Origin: Xanthomonas codiaei
GTDB lineage: Bacteria > Pseudomonadota > Gammaproteobacteria > Xanthomonadales > Xanthomonadaceae
Assembly: GCF_002939785.1 (NCBI RefSeq)
Contig: NZ_MDEC01000040.1
Span: 1 to 36,323, forward strand
Length of the DNA stretch: 36,323 nucleotides
Reading direction: 5' to 3'
The stretch's first letter is position 1; every line of letters begins with the position of its first letter. This document shows, piece by piece, positions 17,022 to 25,353 of the stretch. The translations under genes were made by a program, and so were the position numbers. The notes below the pieces were generated by a model. The model was not told where the DNA came from. It made no database searches and worked only from the letters and a program-made list of their open reading frames with translations.

Positions 17022-18779
17022 TCAGCGCGCTCCGGGACGCAGGCGGAGCAGTTCGCGCAATTCGTATTTATCCGTGTCGTCCAGGCCTTGCGCACGTTGC
17101 TTGGCCTGCAATTCTTCCAGGCGTTGCTGCAGCAGTTGCCGGTCGAGCTGGGCCATGGCGTCGTGCAACTCGATCGCCCAGCTCTGCTCGTCGCCTGGCA
17201 GCACCTGCGCGGCCAGCTTCTGCAGGGCGGCTTGTTCCTCGCGTTCGGCAAAATGCTCCAACAGCGCGCCGGTACTGATTTCGGGGCGTTGCCGCACCAG
17301 CGCCAGCAGTTCCATCAACAACTCAATCCCAGGCAGGCGCAGGCCAGCGAAATTGTGTTGGCCCTCCAGGCTCATCGCCAGCGAGGGCTGCTGCAGCAGG
17401 ATCGCGATGGAGGCGCGCACCAGGCTGCGCCGCTGCACCGGCGCACCCACGCGCGCGGGCACGCGTGCCTGCGGCGTGGCGCTCTGGCCGGGCGAACTGG
17501 GCGAGGCGCCTACGCCGGTCATGCGCGCCAGTTCCTGCCGCATCAGATCGCCGAACGCGCCTTCGGGAATCTGCGCCAACATCGGCTTGGCGCGTTCGGC
17601 CAGGCGTGCCTTGCCGTCCAGCGTGTGCAGGTTGATCTGTCGCGACATCTCGTCGAAGAAGAACTGCGACAGCGGCGTGGCCTGTTTCAGGCGGGCATCG
17701 AAAGCCTGCGCGCCTTCCTTGCGCACGATGGTGTCGGGGTCTTCGCCGTCGGGCAGGAACAGGAAGAACGCCTGGCGGCCGTCCTTCATGCGCGGCAGCA
17801 CCGATTCGAGCGCGCGCCAGCCGGCCTTGCGCCCGGCGTTGTCGCCGTCGAAACAGAAATAGACGTCCGGCGCGTTGCGGAACAGCAGCTCGGCATGTTC
17901 GGGCGTGGTGGCCGTGCCCAGCGTGGCCACGGCCTGGGTGACGCCGAACTGGAACAGCGAGACCACGTCCATGTAGCCTTCCACCACGATCAGCCGCTCG
18001 ATCTTCTGATTGGCCTGGCGCACCTGCCACAGGCCGTACAGCTCGCGGCCCTTGTGGAACAGCGCGGTCTCCGGCGAATTGAGGTACTTCGGTCCCGGGT
18101 CGCGGCCATCGGCCGGCGCGCCCAGGATGCGGCCGCCGAAGGCGATCACACGGCCGCGGCGGTCGAAGATCGGGAACATCACCCGGTCGCGGAACTTGTC
18201 GTACACATGGCCGCGGTCGTTCTTGGAAAACAGCCCGGCACGTTCGAGCACGCTCATGCGGCGCGCATCGGTGCCCAGGGTGTCCTTCAACGCGCTGTAG
18301 CCATCGGGCGCATAACCGATCTGGAATCGCGCACGGTTCTCCGCATCCACGCCACGCCCGTCCAGGTACTCGGTGGCGCGTGGGTTGCCTTCGAGCTGGC
18401 GCTGGAAGAACTTGGCCGCCGCCTCCAGCGCCGAATACAGCTCGCGGCTGTCGTCCTGCTGCTGCGGAGTGCGTTGCTGGGTCTCGCGCGGGATCTCCAT
18501 GCCGGCGCGCTTGGCCAGTTCGTCGACCGCATCGAGAAATTCCAGGCGGTCGTAATTCATCAGGAAACTGATCGCGGTGCCATGCGCACCGCAGCCGAAG
18601 CAGTGGTAGAACTGCTTGGTCGGCGAGACCGTGAACGAGGCCGAACGTTCGTCGTGGAACGGGCAACGCGCCGAATACTCCTTGCCCTGGCGCTTGAGCG
18701 GCACGCGGCCGCCCACGACCTCGACGATGTCGGTGCGTGCAAGCAGTTCGTCGATGAATGCGTCGGGGATGCGGGCCAT
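17022..18779 (-). CDS. dnaG: DNA primase DnaG
   Basis: DnaG makes RNA primers for replication in contact with DnaB. The 585-residue protein has the three expected parts: an N-terminal zinc-binding domain with Cys39, His42, Cys60 and Cys63 (CPFH and CFGC), the TOPRIM polymerase core with VEGYMDVVSL (about 265-275) and FDGDNAGRKAGWRAL (about 310-325), and a helical DnaB-binding C-terminal domain (about 440-585). The ATG at 18779 (MARIPDAFIDELLART) is the family start; the frame is open 45 codons further upstream. It is the last gene of the minus-strand group starting at rpsU. No rpoD follows; the next gene is a convergent lipase gene. Confidence 0.97.
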   Translation of the reverse strand: MARIPDAFIDELLARTDIVEVVGGRVPLKRQGKEYSARCPFHDERSASFTVSPTKQFYHCFGCGAHGTAISFLMNYDRLEFLDAVDELAKRAGMEIPRETQQRTPQQQDDSRELYSALEAAAKFFQRQLEGNPRATEYLDGRGVDAENRARFQIGYAPDGYSALKDTLGTDARRMSVLERAGLFSKNDRGHVYDKFRDRVMFPIFDRRGRVIAFGGRILGAPADGRDPGPKYLNSPETALFHKGRELYGLWQVRQANQKIERLIVVEGYMDVVSLFQFGVTQAVATLGTATTPEHAELLFRNAPDVYFCFDGDNAGRKAGWRALESVLPRMKDGRQAFFLFLPDGEDPDTIVRKEGAQAFDARLKQATPLSQFFFDEMSRQINLHTLDGKARLAERAKPMLAQIPEGAFGDLMRQELARMTGVGASPSSPGQSATPQARVPARVGAPVQRRSLVRASIAILLQQPSLAMSLEGQHNFAGLRLPGIELLMELLALVRQRPEISTGALLEHFAEREEQAALQKLAAQVLPGDEQSWAIELHDAMAQLDRQLLQQRLEELQAKQRAQGLDDTDKYELRELLRLRPGAR

Positions 18780-18867
18780 CCCGCTAGGATATCCCAGCCG
18801 CTGGCGGCCGCCTTGTTTCAGGGGGCGCCGGCCTGCGCGGCTGCAGCACCGTGCAGGCACGCCCAGC

Positions 18868-19824
18868 TCAACTACGCGGTGGCGGCTCCGATGCCACAGG
18901 CGCCGCCACCGCATCGGTTGGCGGCACGATGACCGGCGGATGTTCCGGATCCACCCCGGCTTCGCGCAACTTGCGGTGCGAGCGCACCCGCTCGTCGATC
19001 ACCGCGGTGATCAATGCGCCGACGAAGAACACCACCGAGGCGTAATACATCCACACCAGCAGAATCACCAAGGTGCCCATCGACCCGTAGGCGCTGCCGG
19101 GTGCTGCCGTGGCGATGTACACGCCGATGGCGTAGCGCCCCAGCGCAAACAGCAACGCGGTAATGACCCCGCCCAGAAACGCCTGCCGCCAGTCGACGGT
19201 GCGATCGGGCAGGTAGCGGTACAGAAAGGCGAACGCCAGCGAATACAGGGCCAATGTGGTGACGTAGCCCACCGCCGGCAGCACCGATGGCAGGCGCGCA
19301 AACACCACCTGCAATGCCGTGGTGGCGATCATCGACACGATCAGCAAAAAGCCCAGGGCCAGGATCACGCCGAAGGAGAAGACGCGTTTTTTCAGCCACG
19401 CCATCAGCCCGTCCAGGCGCTGCTTGTCGGTGCGGAAAATCAGGTTCAGCGCGTTCTGCAACTGCGCAAACACCGCCGTGGCGCCGATGAACAGCAGCAG
19501 CGTGCTCCACAGGCCGGCCAGCGAGCCGACCCCGGGCTGATCGGTTGCATTGCGGATGATGGTCTGGGCAACTTCGGCAGCGCTATCGCCGGCCAGCTGC
19601 GCGATCTGCTGCACCAGCGCGTCCTGTGCGGGCGGATACAGCGAGGCGGTCAGCCACAGCAACAACACCAGCAACGGTGCCAGCGACAGCAAGGCGTAGA
19701 AGGACAACGACGCGGCCTGCGTCATGACGTCGATTTCGATAAAGCGGTTCAGCAGGGCCATCGGTACGCTGCGCTGCAGACGGCTCACATGCTTGTGCAG
19801 ATAGGCGGTTGAAAGCGTCGTCAC
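18868..19824 (-). CDS. YihY/UPF0761-family inner membrane protein (often mislabelled ribonuclease BN)
   Basis: A 318-residue protein with about six membrane helices. Family segments are MTQAASLSFYALLSLAPLLV, FIGATAVFAQLQNALNLIF, YRYLPDRTVDWRQAFLGG and YGSMGTLVILLVWMYYASVV. Relatives were once called RNase BN, a name that belongs to a different protein; the true function is unknown. The GTG at 19824 (MTTLSTAYLHKHVSR) is the likely start; an ATG at 19761 is an alternative. A polar Pro-rich C-terminal tail follows the last helix. It lies between yqeY and dnaG, 88 bases before dnaG. Confidence 0.85.
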   Translation of the reverse strand: MTTLSTAYLHKHVSRLQRSVPMALLNRFIEIDVMTQAASLSFYALLSLAPLLVLLLWLTASLYPPAQDALVQQIAQLAGDSAAEVAQTIIRNATDQPGVGSLAGLWSTLLLFIGATAVFAQLQNALNLIFRTDKQRLDGLMAWLKKRVFSFGVILALGFLLIVSMIATTALQVVFARLPSVLPAVGYVTTLALYSLAFAFLYRYLPDRTVDWRQAFLGGVITALLFALGRYAIGVYIATAAPGSAYGSMGTLVILLVWMYYASVVFFVGALITAVIDERVRSHRKLREAGVDPEHPPVIVPPTDAVAAPVASEPPPRS

Positions 19825-20235
19825 CGGCGGGGAATCCTTGGCGCATACCGTTGTGCGCGCAGGTGGGACAGAGCGAGGTCGGTATGCGGGAAGACCTTGC
19901 CCACGGCTGCGCTGACGCCGCTGTTCTAGCAGGGCCGCATCGAAGGACGGGTGAAAGCACGCATGCGGCGGGCAGCGTGGCGCCGCCATGGGCAGCGCGC
20001 GAGTGCAAGTGCGATACGGCTGCTGTGTCCCACCTTCGTGCATGGTGGCGCAGACGCGCAGTGCGTGGCGGTTCCGGCAGGTCGAGCAGTCGGCGCGTAC
20101 CGATGCGACATTCCTGCAGGTCAACCTTCAACCGACGGCCGCCTGGTCAGCACCACGGCGGCTGTGCAGCGACGACGGTGCATCGTCCGTCGTCGTGTCA
20201 CGGCCCCGGCGCAGGGTCCTGCGCCAGGGCATCGA
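19825..20235. other. 411-base space between yqeY and the yihY-type gene with two hairpins
   Basis: No gene is evident. On the side next to the yqeY stop are two perfect hairpins: GGCGCAGG/CCTGCGCC at 20208-20225 and CGACGACGG/CCGTCGTCG at 20170-20195. Neither has a U run on the minus strand, so they could slow or end transcription only partly. The rest presumably holds a promoter for the yihY-type gene and dnaG, which I cannot place. Confidence 0.5.
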
Positions 20236-20682
20236 TCAACCTGCCAGGTGCTGCTTGACCAGGGTCGAGACCAGGCCCATGTCGGCCTGGCCGGCCAGCT
20301 TGGGCTTGAGCGCGCCCATCAGTTTGCCGATGTCGGCGGGGCCGCTGGCGCCGGTCTGCGCAATGGCGGCCTGGATGGCCGCCACGATCTCGGCTTCGCC
20401 CATCTTGGCCGGAAGGTAACGCTCGATCACCACGATTTCCTCGCGCTCGATCTGCGCCAGGTCCTCGCGCGCGGCCGTTTCGTACTGGGTGACCGAGTCC
20501 TTGCGCTGCTTGACCATCTTGTCGAGCACGGCGATGACGGCGGCATCGTCCATCTCGATGCGCTCGTCCACTTCCTTCTGCTTGATCGCGGCGTTGATCA
20601 GCCGGATCACGCCCAGGCTGTGCTTGTCGCCGGACTTCATCGCGGCCTTCATGTCATCGGTAAGCTGCTGCTTGAGGGGCAT
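20236..20682 (-). CDS. YqeY/GatB-related small protein
   Basis: A 148-residue soluble protein of the YqeY family (MPLKQQLTDDMKAAMKSGDK...), which is related to the C-terminal tail domain of the GatB amidotransferase subunit. Typical segments are IRLINAAIKQKEVDER, EREEIVVIERYLPAKM and ADIGKLMGALKPKLAGQADM. It may act in tRNA-dependent amidation or bind tRNA, but its function is not settled. The ATG at 20682 has a good ribosome binding site (AGGAG, 7 bases). It follows rpsU, as in many proteobacteria. Confidence 0.92.
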   Translation of the reverse strand: MPLKQQLTDDMKAAMKSGDKHSLGVIRLINAAIKQKEVDERIEMDDAAVIAVLDKMVKQRKDSVTQYETAAREDLAQIEREEIVVIERYLPAKMGEAEIVAAIQAAIAQTGASGPADIGKLMGALKPKLAGQADMGLVSTLVKQHLAG

Positions 20683-20821
20683 GGGGTAACTCCTGGGTTG
20701 CAGGTGACGGGTGCCACGCGCCTCGGCAGGCGAAGGTGGCGGCAGGGATGTGAGGCGACACCGGATCCGGCAACGGTGTGGTATCGCGTGGATCGCATTG
20801 CCGGGATGGCCGCGAACCAAT

Positions 20822-20854
20822 ACAAAAAGCCGGCGACGCTCGCGCGTGCCGGCT
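20822..20854 (-). terminator. Intrinsic terminator downstream of rpsU
   Basis: Read on the minus strand, a perfect 7-bp stem AGCCGGC/GCCGGCT with a 13-base loop is followed directly by TTTTTG. It lies between the rpsU stop (20919) and the yqeY start (20682), so rpsU can be made in excess over the downstream genes. A terminator between rpsU and dnaG is also known in E. coli. Confidence 0.85.
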
Positions 20855-20918
20855 CTTGGGTTCGATCCGGTCGGGTCGCGCCTACAGCGCAGACCCGGCG
20901 GCAAGGAACCGCGTTCGA

Positions 20919-21134
20919 TCAGTACAAGCGCTGGCGCTTGGTGACGTCGCGCGAGGAACGACGCAGCTGACGCTTCACGGCAGCGGCAGCCTTGCGCTTA
21001 CGCTCCTGGGTCGGCTTTTCATAGAACTCGCGCTTGCGGGTCTCGGCCAGCACGCCGGCCTTTTCGCAGGTGCGCTTGAAACGGCGGAGCGCAAATTCGA
21101 AGGGCTCGTTCTCGCGGACTTTAACGCTGGGCAT
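20919..21134 (-). CDS. rpsU: 30S ribosomal protein S21
   Basis: S21 is a small basic protein of the 30S platform that helps initiation on natural mRNAs. The 71-residue sequence ([20 protein letters not shown], then [20 protein letters not shown] and a Lys/Arg-rich tail ending RQRLY) is canonical in length and content. The ATG at 21134 has a GGAG ribosome binding site in CTGGAGAACCC. It is first in the minus-strand macromolecular synthesis group and is divergent from tsaD, as in many gamma-proteobacteria. Confidence 0.97.
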
Positions 21135-21230
21135 GGGTTCTCCAGATAATGGGATTTCCGTCCGGGAGCCCCGGGCGGGTGCGAGCGGACTCGCGTGACG
21201 GAATTTCCGGGTTGCCCCGGCGAGCCGCGC

Positions 21231-21261
21231 ATTATAACGACTTGCAGGCGGCCTGCAAGTC
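21231..21261 (-). promoter_or_regulatory. rpsU promoter overlapping a perfect 23-bp palindrome
   Basis: On the minus strand TATAAT (21236-21231) is a consensus -10, with TTGCAG (21258-21253) 16 bases upstream as -35. The -35 lies inside a perfect palindrome, GACTTGCAGGC-G-GCCTGCAAGTC (21239-21261, arms of 11 bp), that fills nearly the whole promoter upstream of the -10. This is a strong candidate operator; the same dyad could also influence divergent tsaD expression. Confidence 0.65.
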
Positions 21262-21413
21262 CCTGGCGAAAGTTGCCGGGAGCGGCCCGGCAGAGCGTGC
21301 GCCGGCGCGCATTTCCAGGCGGCGGGTACGCCAGCGCTGCCGCTGCAGGCGGGCCGATCTGCGCAGCGCAAAAGCTGCGAAAATGCCCGCACACGTTTAC
21401 CAGCCGAACTGCC

Positions 21414-22478
21414 GTGAAAGTCCTTGGGATCGAATCATCATGCGATGAGACCGGTGTGGCGGTCTACGACACCGCCCTGACCGGCGTGCCTGCGCTGCGC
21501 GCCCATGCGGTGTACAGCCAGATCGCGCTGCATGCCGAATACGGCGGCGTGGTGCCGGAGCTGGCCAGCCGCGACCACGTGCGCAAGCTGCTGCCGCTGA
21601 TCCGCCAGACCCTGGCCGAGGCCGGCCTGCGCATCGACGAGCTGGACGGGGTGGCCTACACCGCCGGTCCCGGCCTGGTGGGCGCGCTGCTGGTCGGCGC
21701 CGGGGTGGCGCGCTCGCTGGCGTGGGCGCTGGATGTGCCGGCGATTGGCGTGCACCACATGGAAGGACATCTGCTGGCGCCGCTGATGGAAGACGACCCG
21801 CCGCAGCCGCCGTTCGTGGCGCTGCTGGTGTCCGGCGGACATACCCAGCTGGTGTCGGTCAAGGCGCTGGGCAGCTACGAAGTGCTGGGCGAAACCCTGG
21901 ACGATGCGGCCGGCGAAGCCTTCGACAAGACCGCCAAGATGATGGGCCTGCCGTATCCGGGCGGCCCGCAGCTGGCGGCGCTGGCCGAGACCGGCACGCC
22001 GGGCCGTTACACGTTCGCCCGGCCGATGACCGACCGGCCCGGCCTGGATTTCAGCTTCAGCGGGCTCAAGACCCAGGTGCTGCTGGCCTGGCGCGGCAGC
22101 GACCAGTCCGACACCACGCGCGCGGACATCGCGCGCGGGTTTGAGGATGCGGTGGTGGAGACGCTGGCGATCAAGTGCCTGCGCGCGCTGGACGCGGCCG
22201 GCTGCAACACGCTGGTAGTGGCCGGCGGGGTGGGTGCCAACAAGCGCCTGCGCGCGCAGCTGCAGGAGGCCGCGCGGCGCCGCAGTGGCCGGGTCTGCTT
22301 CCCGCGTCCGGCGCTGTGTACCGACAACGGCGCGATGATCGCCTTCGCCGGCGCACTGCGGCTGCAAGCCGGCGAGCACGTGGACGCTTCGGTGCATGTG
22401 ACGCCGCGCTGGGATATGGCGAGCCTGCCGCCGTTGGCGGCGACGCGGGATTCGGGAGTGGGGATTGGGGATTGGTAG
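21414..22478 (+). CDS. tsaD: tRNA N6-adenosine threonylcarbamoyltransferase TsaD
   Basis: TsaD transfers the threonylcarbamoyl group to A37 of ANN-decoding tRNAs, with TsaB, TsaE and TsaC. The 354-residue ASKHA-fold protein starts at GTG 21414 (read as [19 protein letters not shown]) and shows the metal ligands in HHMEGHL and the later Asp in CTDNGAM, plus [21 protein letters not shown] and GVGANKRLR. It is longer than E. coli TsaD (337 residues). The last codons, [10 protein letters not shown], are encoded by the first arm of a dispersed repeat (22447-22475), so the C-terminal tail is not part of the conserved fold. folB follows after 68 bases. Confidence 0.96.
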
Positions 22479-22540
22479 AAGCCGGTTCCTCAGTGACGTT
22501 ACGCTCTGACCAACCCCGAATCCCAAATCCCAAATCTCGG
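22447..22540. repeat. Dispersed palindromic repeat, copy B, spanning the tsaD stop
   Basis: The left arm (22447-22475, GGGATTCGGGAGTGGGGATT...) and the right arm (22510-22540, CCAACCCCGAATCCCAAATC...) are imperfect reverse complements around a spacer of about 34 bases. The left arm encodes the last residues and stop codon of tsaD; the right arm ends just before the folB start and replaces any clear ribosome binding site there. Confidence 0.75.
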
Positions 22541-22546
22541 CTCCCC

Positions 22547-22903
22547 ATGGATAAAGTGTTTATTGAAGGCCTGGAAATCGATGCGCTGATCGGCATCTAC
22601 GACTGGGAGCGGCGGATTCGCCAGACGCTGCGGTTCGATCTGGAAATGGGCTTCGACAACCGCATTCCGGCGGCCAGCGACGACATTGCCGATACCCTGA
22701 ACTACAAGGCGGTGAGCAAGCGGCTGATCGACTTCGTGCAGGGCTCGGACTTCGGGCTGGTCGAGACCCTGGCCGAGCGTTGCGCGGCAATCGTGCTGGA
22801 CGAATTCGGGGTGCAGTGGCTGCGGCTGAAACTGAGCAAGCCTGGTGCGGTGCGCGGTGCGCAGGCAGTTGGCGTCATCATCGAACGGGAGCGGGCGGCC
22901 TGA
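22547..22903 (+). CDS. folB: Dihydroneopterin aldolase FolB
   Basis: FolB cleaves 7,8-dihydroneopterin to 6-hydroxymethyl-7,8-dihydropterin in folate synthesis. The 118-residue protein is canonical: MDKVFIEGLEIDALIGIYDW followed by an acidic/basic turn (ERRIRQTLRFDLEM), DTLNYKAVSKRLIDFV, VETLAERCAAIVL and the catalytic Lys in LRLKLSKPGAV. The ATG at 22547 lies directly after a repeat arm, with no clear Shine-Dalgarno, so it may depend on read-through from tsaD. Confidence 0.95.
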   Translation: MDKVFIEGLEIDALIGIYDWERRIRQTLRFDLEMGFDNRIPAASDDIADTLNYKAVSKRLIDFVQGSDFGLVETLAERCAAIVLDEFGVQWLRLKLSKPGAVRGAQAVGVIIERERAA

Positions 22904-22989
22904 TTGTCGCCAACCGCCCTGTCAATTGGCTGCATGCGGGGATCCGGAGTCGCGGGCGCCGAGCGCCGCTCTGGCGCGCGCGCTACCTG

Positions 22990-23026
22990 CAACCGGCCTC
23001 TACAACTCCCGAATCCCGAATCCCGG
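22990..23026. repeat. Dispersed repeat, copy C (single inverted arm)
   Basis: Read on the minus strand this is CGGGATTCGGGATTCGGGAG, then TTGTAGAGGCCGGTTGC, which matches the left arm of copy B and its flank (GTAGAAGCCGGTTCC). Only one arm is present, in the opposite orientation, between folB and the glycosidase gene. Confidence 0.65.
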
Positions 23027-23036
23027 CTTTCAAGAC

Positions 23037-23088
23037 TTGCACCCCGGCGGGCGCAGCAGGCTAGAATTGCCGGCCATGTAAACGTTTT
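23037..23088 (+). promoter_or_regulatory. Promoter and LacI-like operator of the GH3 glycosidase gene
   Basis: TTGCAC (23037-23042) and TAGAAT (23062-23067) form a -35/-10 pair with a long 19-base spacer. Just downstream, around the expected start of transcription, lies AAACGTTT (23080-23087) within GTAAACGTTTTC, the core of many LacI/GalR-family operators. A site at +1 to +15 would block transcription until a sugar ligand releases the repressor. The repressor gene is not in this window. Confidence 0.5.
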
Positions 23089-23100
23089 CTCAAGGATCTC

Positions 23101-25272
23101 ATGGCAGCTGATCGCATCGAAACCCTGATTGCCCGGATGACCGTCGAAGAGAAGGTCGGACAGTTGGGTGTGTTCGCCGACATGGTGCGGCCGTTCGCGC
23201 CGGACGTGAATCCCGAAGCCAACGTCCGCAATGCCGACGAGGTGTTGCAGCAGGTGCGCGAGGGCCGGGTCGGCTCGCTGTTCAACGGCGTGGGCGCTGC
23301 GCTGGGCGTGCAGATCCAGAAGGTCGCGGTGGAAGAGAGCCGCCTGGGCATCCCGGTGATCCTGGCCGCCGACGTGATCCACGGCATGCGCACGGTGTTC
23401 CCGATCCCGCTGGGCGAGGCGGCCAGCTTCGAGCCGGAGCTGGCCGAGCGCACCGCGCGCGCCACCGCGATCGAGGCCACCGCCGCCGGCCTGCATTGGA
23501 CCTACGCGCCGGCGGTGGACATCGCCCGCGACCAGCGTTGGGGCCGTGGCGCCGAAGGCGCCGGCGAAGACGTGGTGCTGGGCATGGCGTTCGCCGCCGC
23601 GCGCGTGCGCGGCTTCCAGGGCAGCGACCTGACCGCCGACGACTGCCTGCTGGCCACCCCCAAGCACTTCGCCGCCTATGGCGCGGTCGCTGCGGGCATG
23701 GAATACAACACCGTGGACATTGCACCGCAGACACTGCGCGATGTGCATCTGCCGCCCTTCAAGGCGGCATTCGATGCCGGTGCGCTGACGGTGATGTCCT
23801 CGTTCAACGACATCAACGGCGTGCCGGCCAGCGCCAACCACGAGTTGCTCACCGAAATCCTGCGTGGGCAATGGCAGTTCCCGGGCGTGGTGATCTCCGA
23901 CTACACCGCCGACATGGAGCTGATCGCACACGGCTATGCCGCCGACGAGCGCGACGCGACCAAGAAGGCGTTCCTGGCCGGGCTGGACCTGAGCATGCAG
24001 AGCGGCTTCTATGCCGCGCATCTGCCGTCGTTGGTGGAAAGCGGCGAGGTGCCGATGGCCGCGCTGGATGCCAGCGTGCGGCGGATCCTGCAGCTGAAGG
24101 AGGCGATCGGCCTGTTCGACAACCCGTACCGTTCGCTGGACCCGGCGCGCGAAGCCGATACCGCCCATCTGCCGGCGCACGACGCGCTGTCGCGCGATGC
24201 GGCGCGGCGCTCGATCGTGTTGCTGAAGAACGACGAGGCGGTGCTGCCGTTGAAGAAGAGCGGGCAGCGCATCGCCTTGATCGGGCCGTTCGTGCAGGAC
24301 CGCGACAACATCGAAGGCTGCTGGACGCTATTCGGCGACAAGGCGCGCTACGTGACCCTGGAGCAGGGCGTGCGCGCCGTGGTCGGTACCGACTATCTGA
24401 GCGTTGTGCCGGGCTGCGGCCTGGAAGAGGCATTGCCGGGTGGGATTTCCGCGGCCATCGACGCCGCACAGGCCGCCGATGTGGTGGTGCTGGCGCTGGG
24501 CGAGCCGCAGCGCTTCAGTGGCGAAGCGCAGTCGCGTACCGAGATCACCCTGCCGCCGGCGCAACAGGCGCTGGCCGAAGCCGTTGCCGCCACCGGCACG
24601 CCGGTGGTGGTGCTGTTGCGCAACGGGCGCGCGCTGGCGTTGAGCGGTGCGGTACGCGATGCGCAGGCGATTGCGGTGACCTGGTATCTGGGCACCCAGA
24701 CCGGTACCGGCGTGGCCGATGTGCTGTTCGGCGACTACAACCCATCTGCACGCCTGCCGATCAGCTTCCCGCAGGTCACCGGGCAGCAGCCGTATTTCTA
24801 CAATCATCTGCGCACCGGTCGTCCCGAACTGCCGACCCTGTCCGAGTACAAGGCGCGCTGGCGCGAGATGCCCAACGAGCCGCTGTATCCGTTCGGCCAT
24901 GGGCTGAGCTACACCACGTTCGCGTATGCGCAGCCGCAGTTGAGCACCGCGCAGCTGGGCTGGGACGACACCCTGCGCATCACCACGCGCGTGACCAATA
25001 CTGGCCGGGTTGCCGGCGAAGAGGTCGCGCAGTTGTACGTGCACGATCGGGTGGCCAGCCGGGTGCGACCGGTGCGCGAACTCAAGGGGTTCCGCAAGGT
25101 GTTGCTGCAGCCCGGTGAGAGCACGGAGGTGGTGTTCACCCTCACCCGCGACGCGCTGGCCTTCACCAATCCCCAGGGCGTCTTCGGCGCCGAGCCGGGT
25201 CTGTTCGATGTGTGGGTCTGCGCATCGGCCAAGAGTGGCGAGGCGGTGTCATTCGAGCTGCTTAACGCCTGA
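23101..25272 (+). CDS. Glycoside hydrolase family 3 beta-glucosidase-like enzyme
   Basis: GH3 enzymes of the BglX type remove terminal beta-linked sugars from oligosaccharides. The 723-residue protein has the TIM-barrel domain (about 1-335), the alpha/beta sandwich domain (about 370-560) and a C-terminal fibronectin III-like domain (about 635-715, starting WDDTLRITTRVTNTGRVAGEEV). The catalytic nucleophile is Asp267 in GVVISDYTADMEL; substrate-binding residues lie in ADVIHGMRTVFPIP, DQRWGRGAEGAGED and PKHFAAYG (Lys188-His189). There is no signal peptide, so it seems cytoplasmic, unlike E. coli BglX. Start ATG 23101, ribosome binding site AAGGAT. A putative LacI-type site upstream fits sugar induction. 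Confidence 0.93.
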   Translation: MAADRIETLIARMTVEEKVGQLGVFADMVRPFAPDVNPEANVRNADEVLQQVREGRVGSLFNGVGAALGVQIQKVAVEESRLGIPVILAADVIHGMRTVFPIPLGEAASFEPELAERTARATAIEATAAGLHWTYAPAVDIARDQRWGRGAEGAGEDVVLGMAFAAARVRGFQGSDLTADDCLLATPKHFAAYGAVAAGMEYNTVDIAPQTLRDVHLPPFKAAFDAGALTVMSSFNDINGVPASANHELLTEILRGQWQFPGVVISDYTADMELIAHGYAADERDATKKAFLAGLDLSMQSGFYAAHLPSLVESGEVPMAALDASVRRILQLKEAIGLFDNPYRSLDPAREADTAHLPAHDALSRDAARRSIVLLKNDEAVLPLKKSGQRIALIGPFVQDRDNIEGCWTLFGDKARYVTLEQGVRAVVGTDYLSVVPGCGLEEALPGGISAAIDAAQAADVVVLALGEPQRFSGEAQSRTEITLPPAQQALAEAVAATGTPVVVLLRNGRALALSGAVRDAQAIAVTWYLGTQTGTGVADVLFGDYNPSARLPISFPQVTGQQPYFYNHLRTGRPELPTLSEYKARWREMPNEPLYPFGHGLSYTTFAYAQPQLSTAQLGWDDTLRITTRVTNTGRVAGEEVAQLYVHDRVASRVRPVRELKGFRKVLLQPGESTEVVFTLTRDALAFTNPQGVFGAEPGLFDVWVCASAKSGEAVSFELLNA

Positions 25273-25295
25273 GCAGCGTTGCTTGACGCCTGGAT

Positions 25296-25333
25296 GCGGC
25301 CTTGTGCGAGCGCAGGGCTCGCAGCAAGGCCGC
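25296..25333. terminator. Long hairpin between convergent genes
   Basis: GCGGCCTTGTGCGAGC pairs with GCTCGCAGCAAGGCCGC, with a single bulged base and a short GCAGG loop. It lies between the convergent GH3 and sugar dehydrogenase stops, so it can serve both. No long U run is present, so its efficiency is uncertain. Confidence 0.65.
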
Positions 25334-25353
25334 ACTTGCTCACTCACGCATGC

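Noticed and set aside
17088..18932. 614-codon plus-strand frame antisense to dnaG
   Set aside because: A shadow of dnaG with no domain content and no ribosome binding site.
18868..19824. Ribonuclease BN
   Set aside because: A historical mislabel for YihY-type membrane proteins; no nuclease motif is present.
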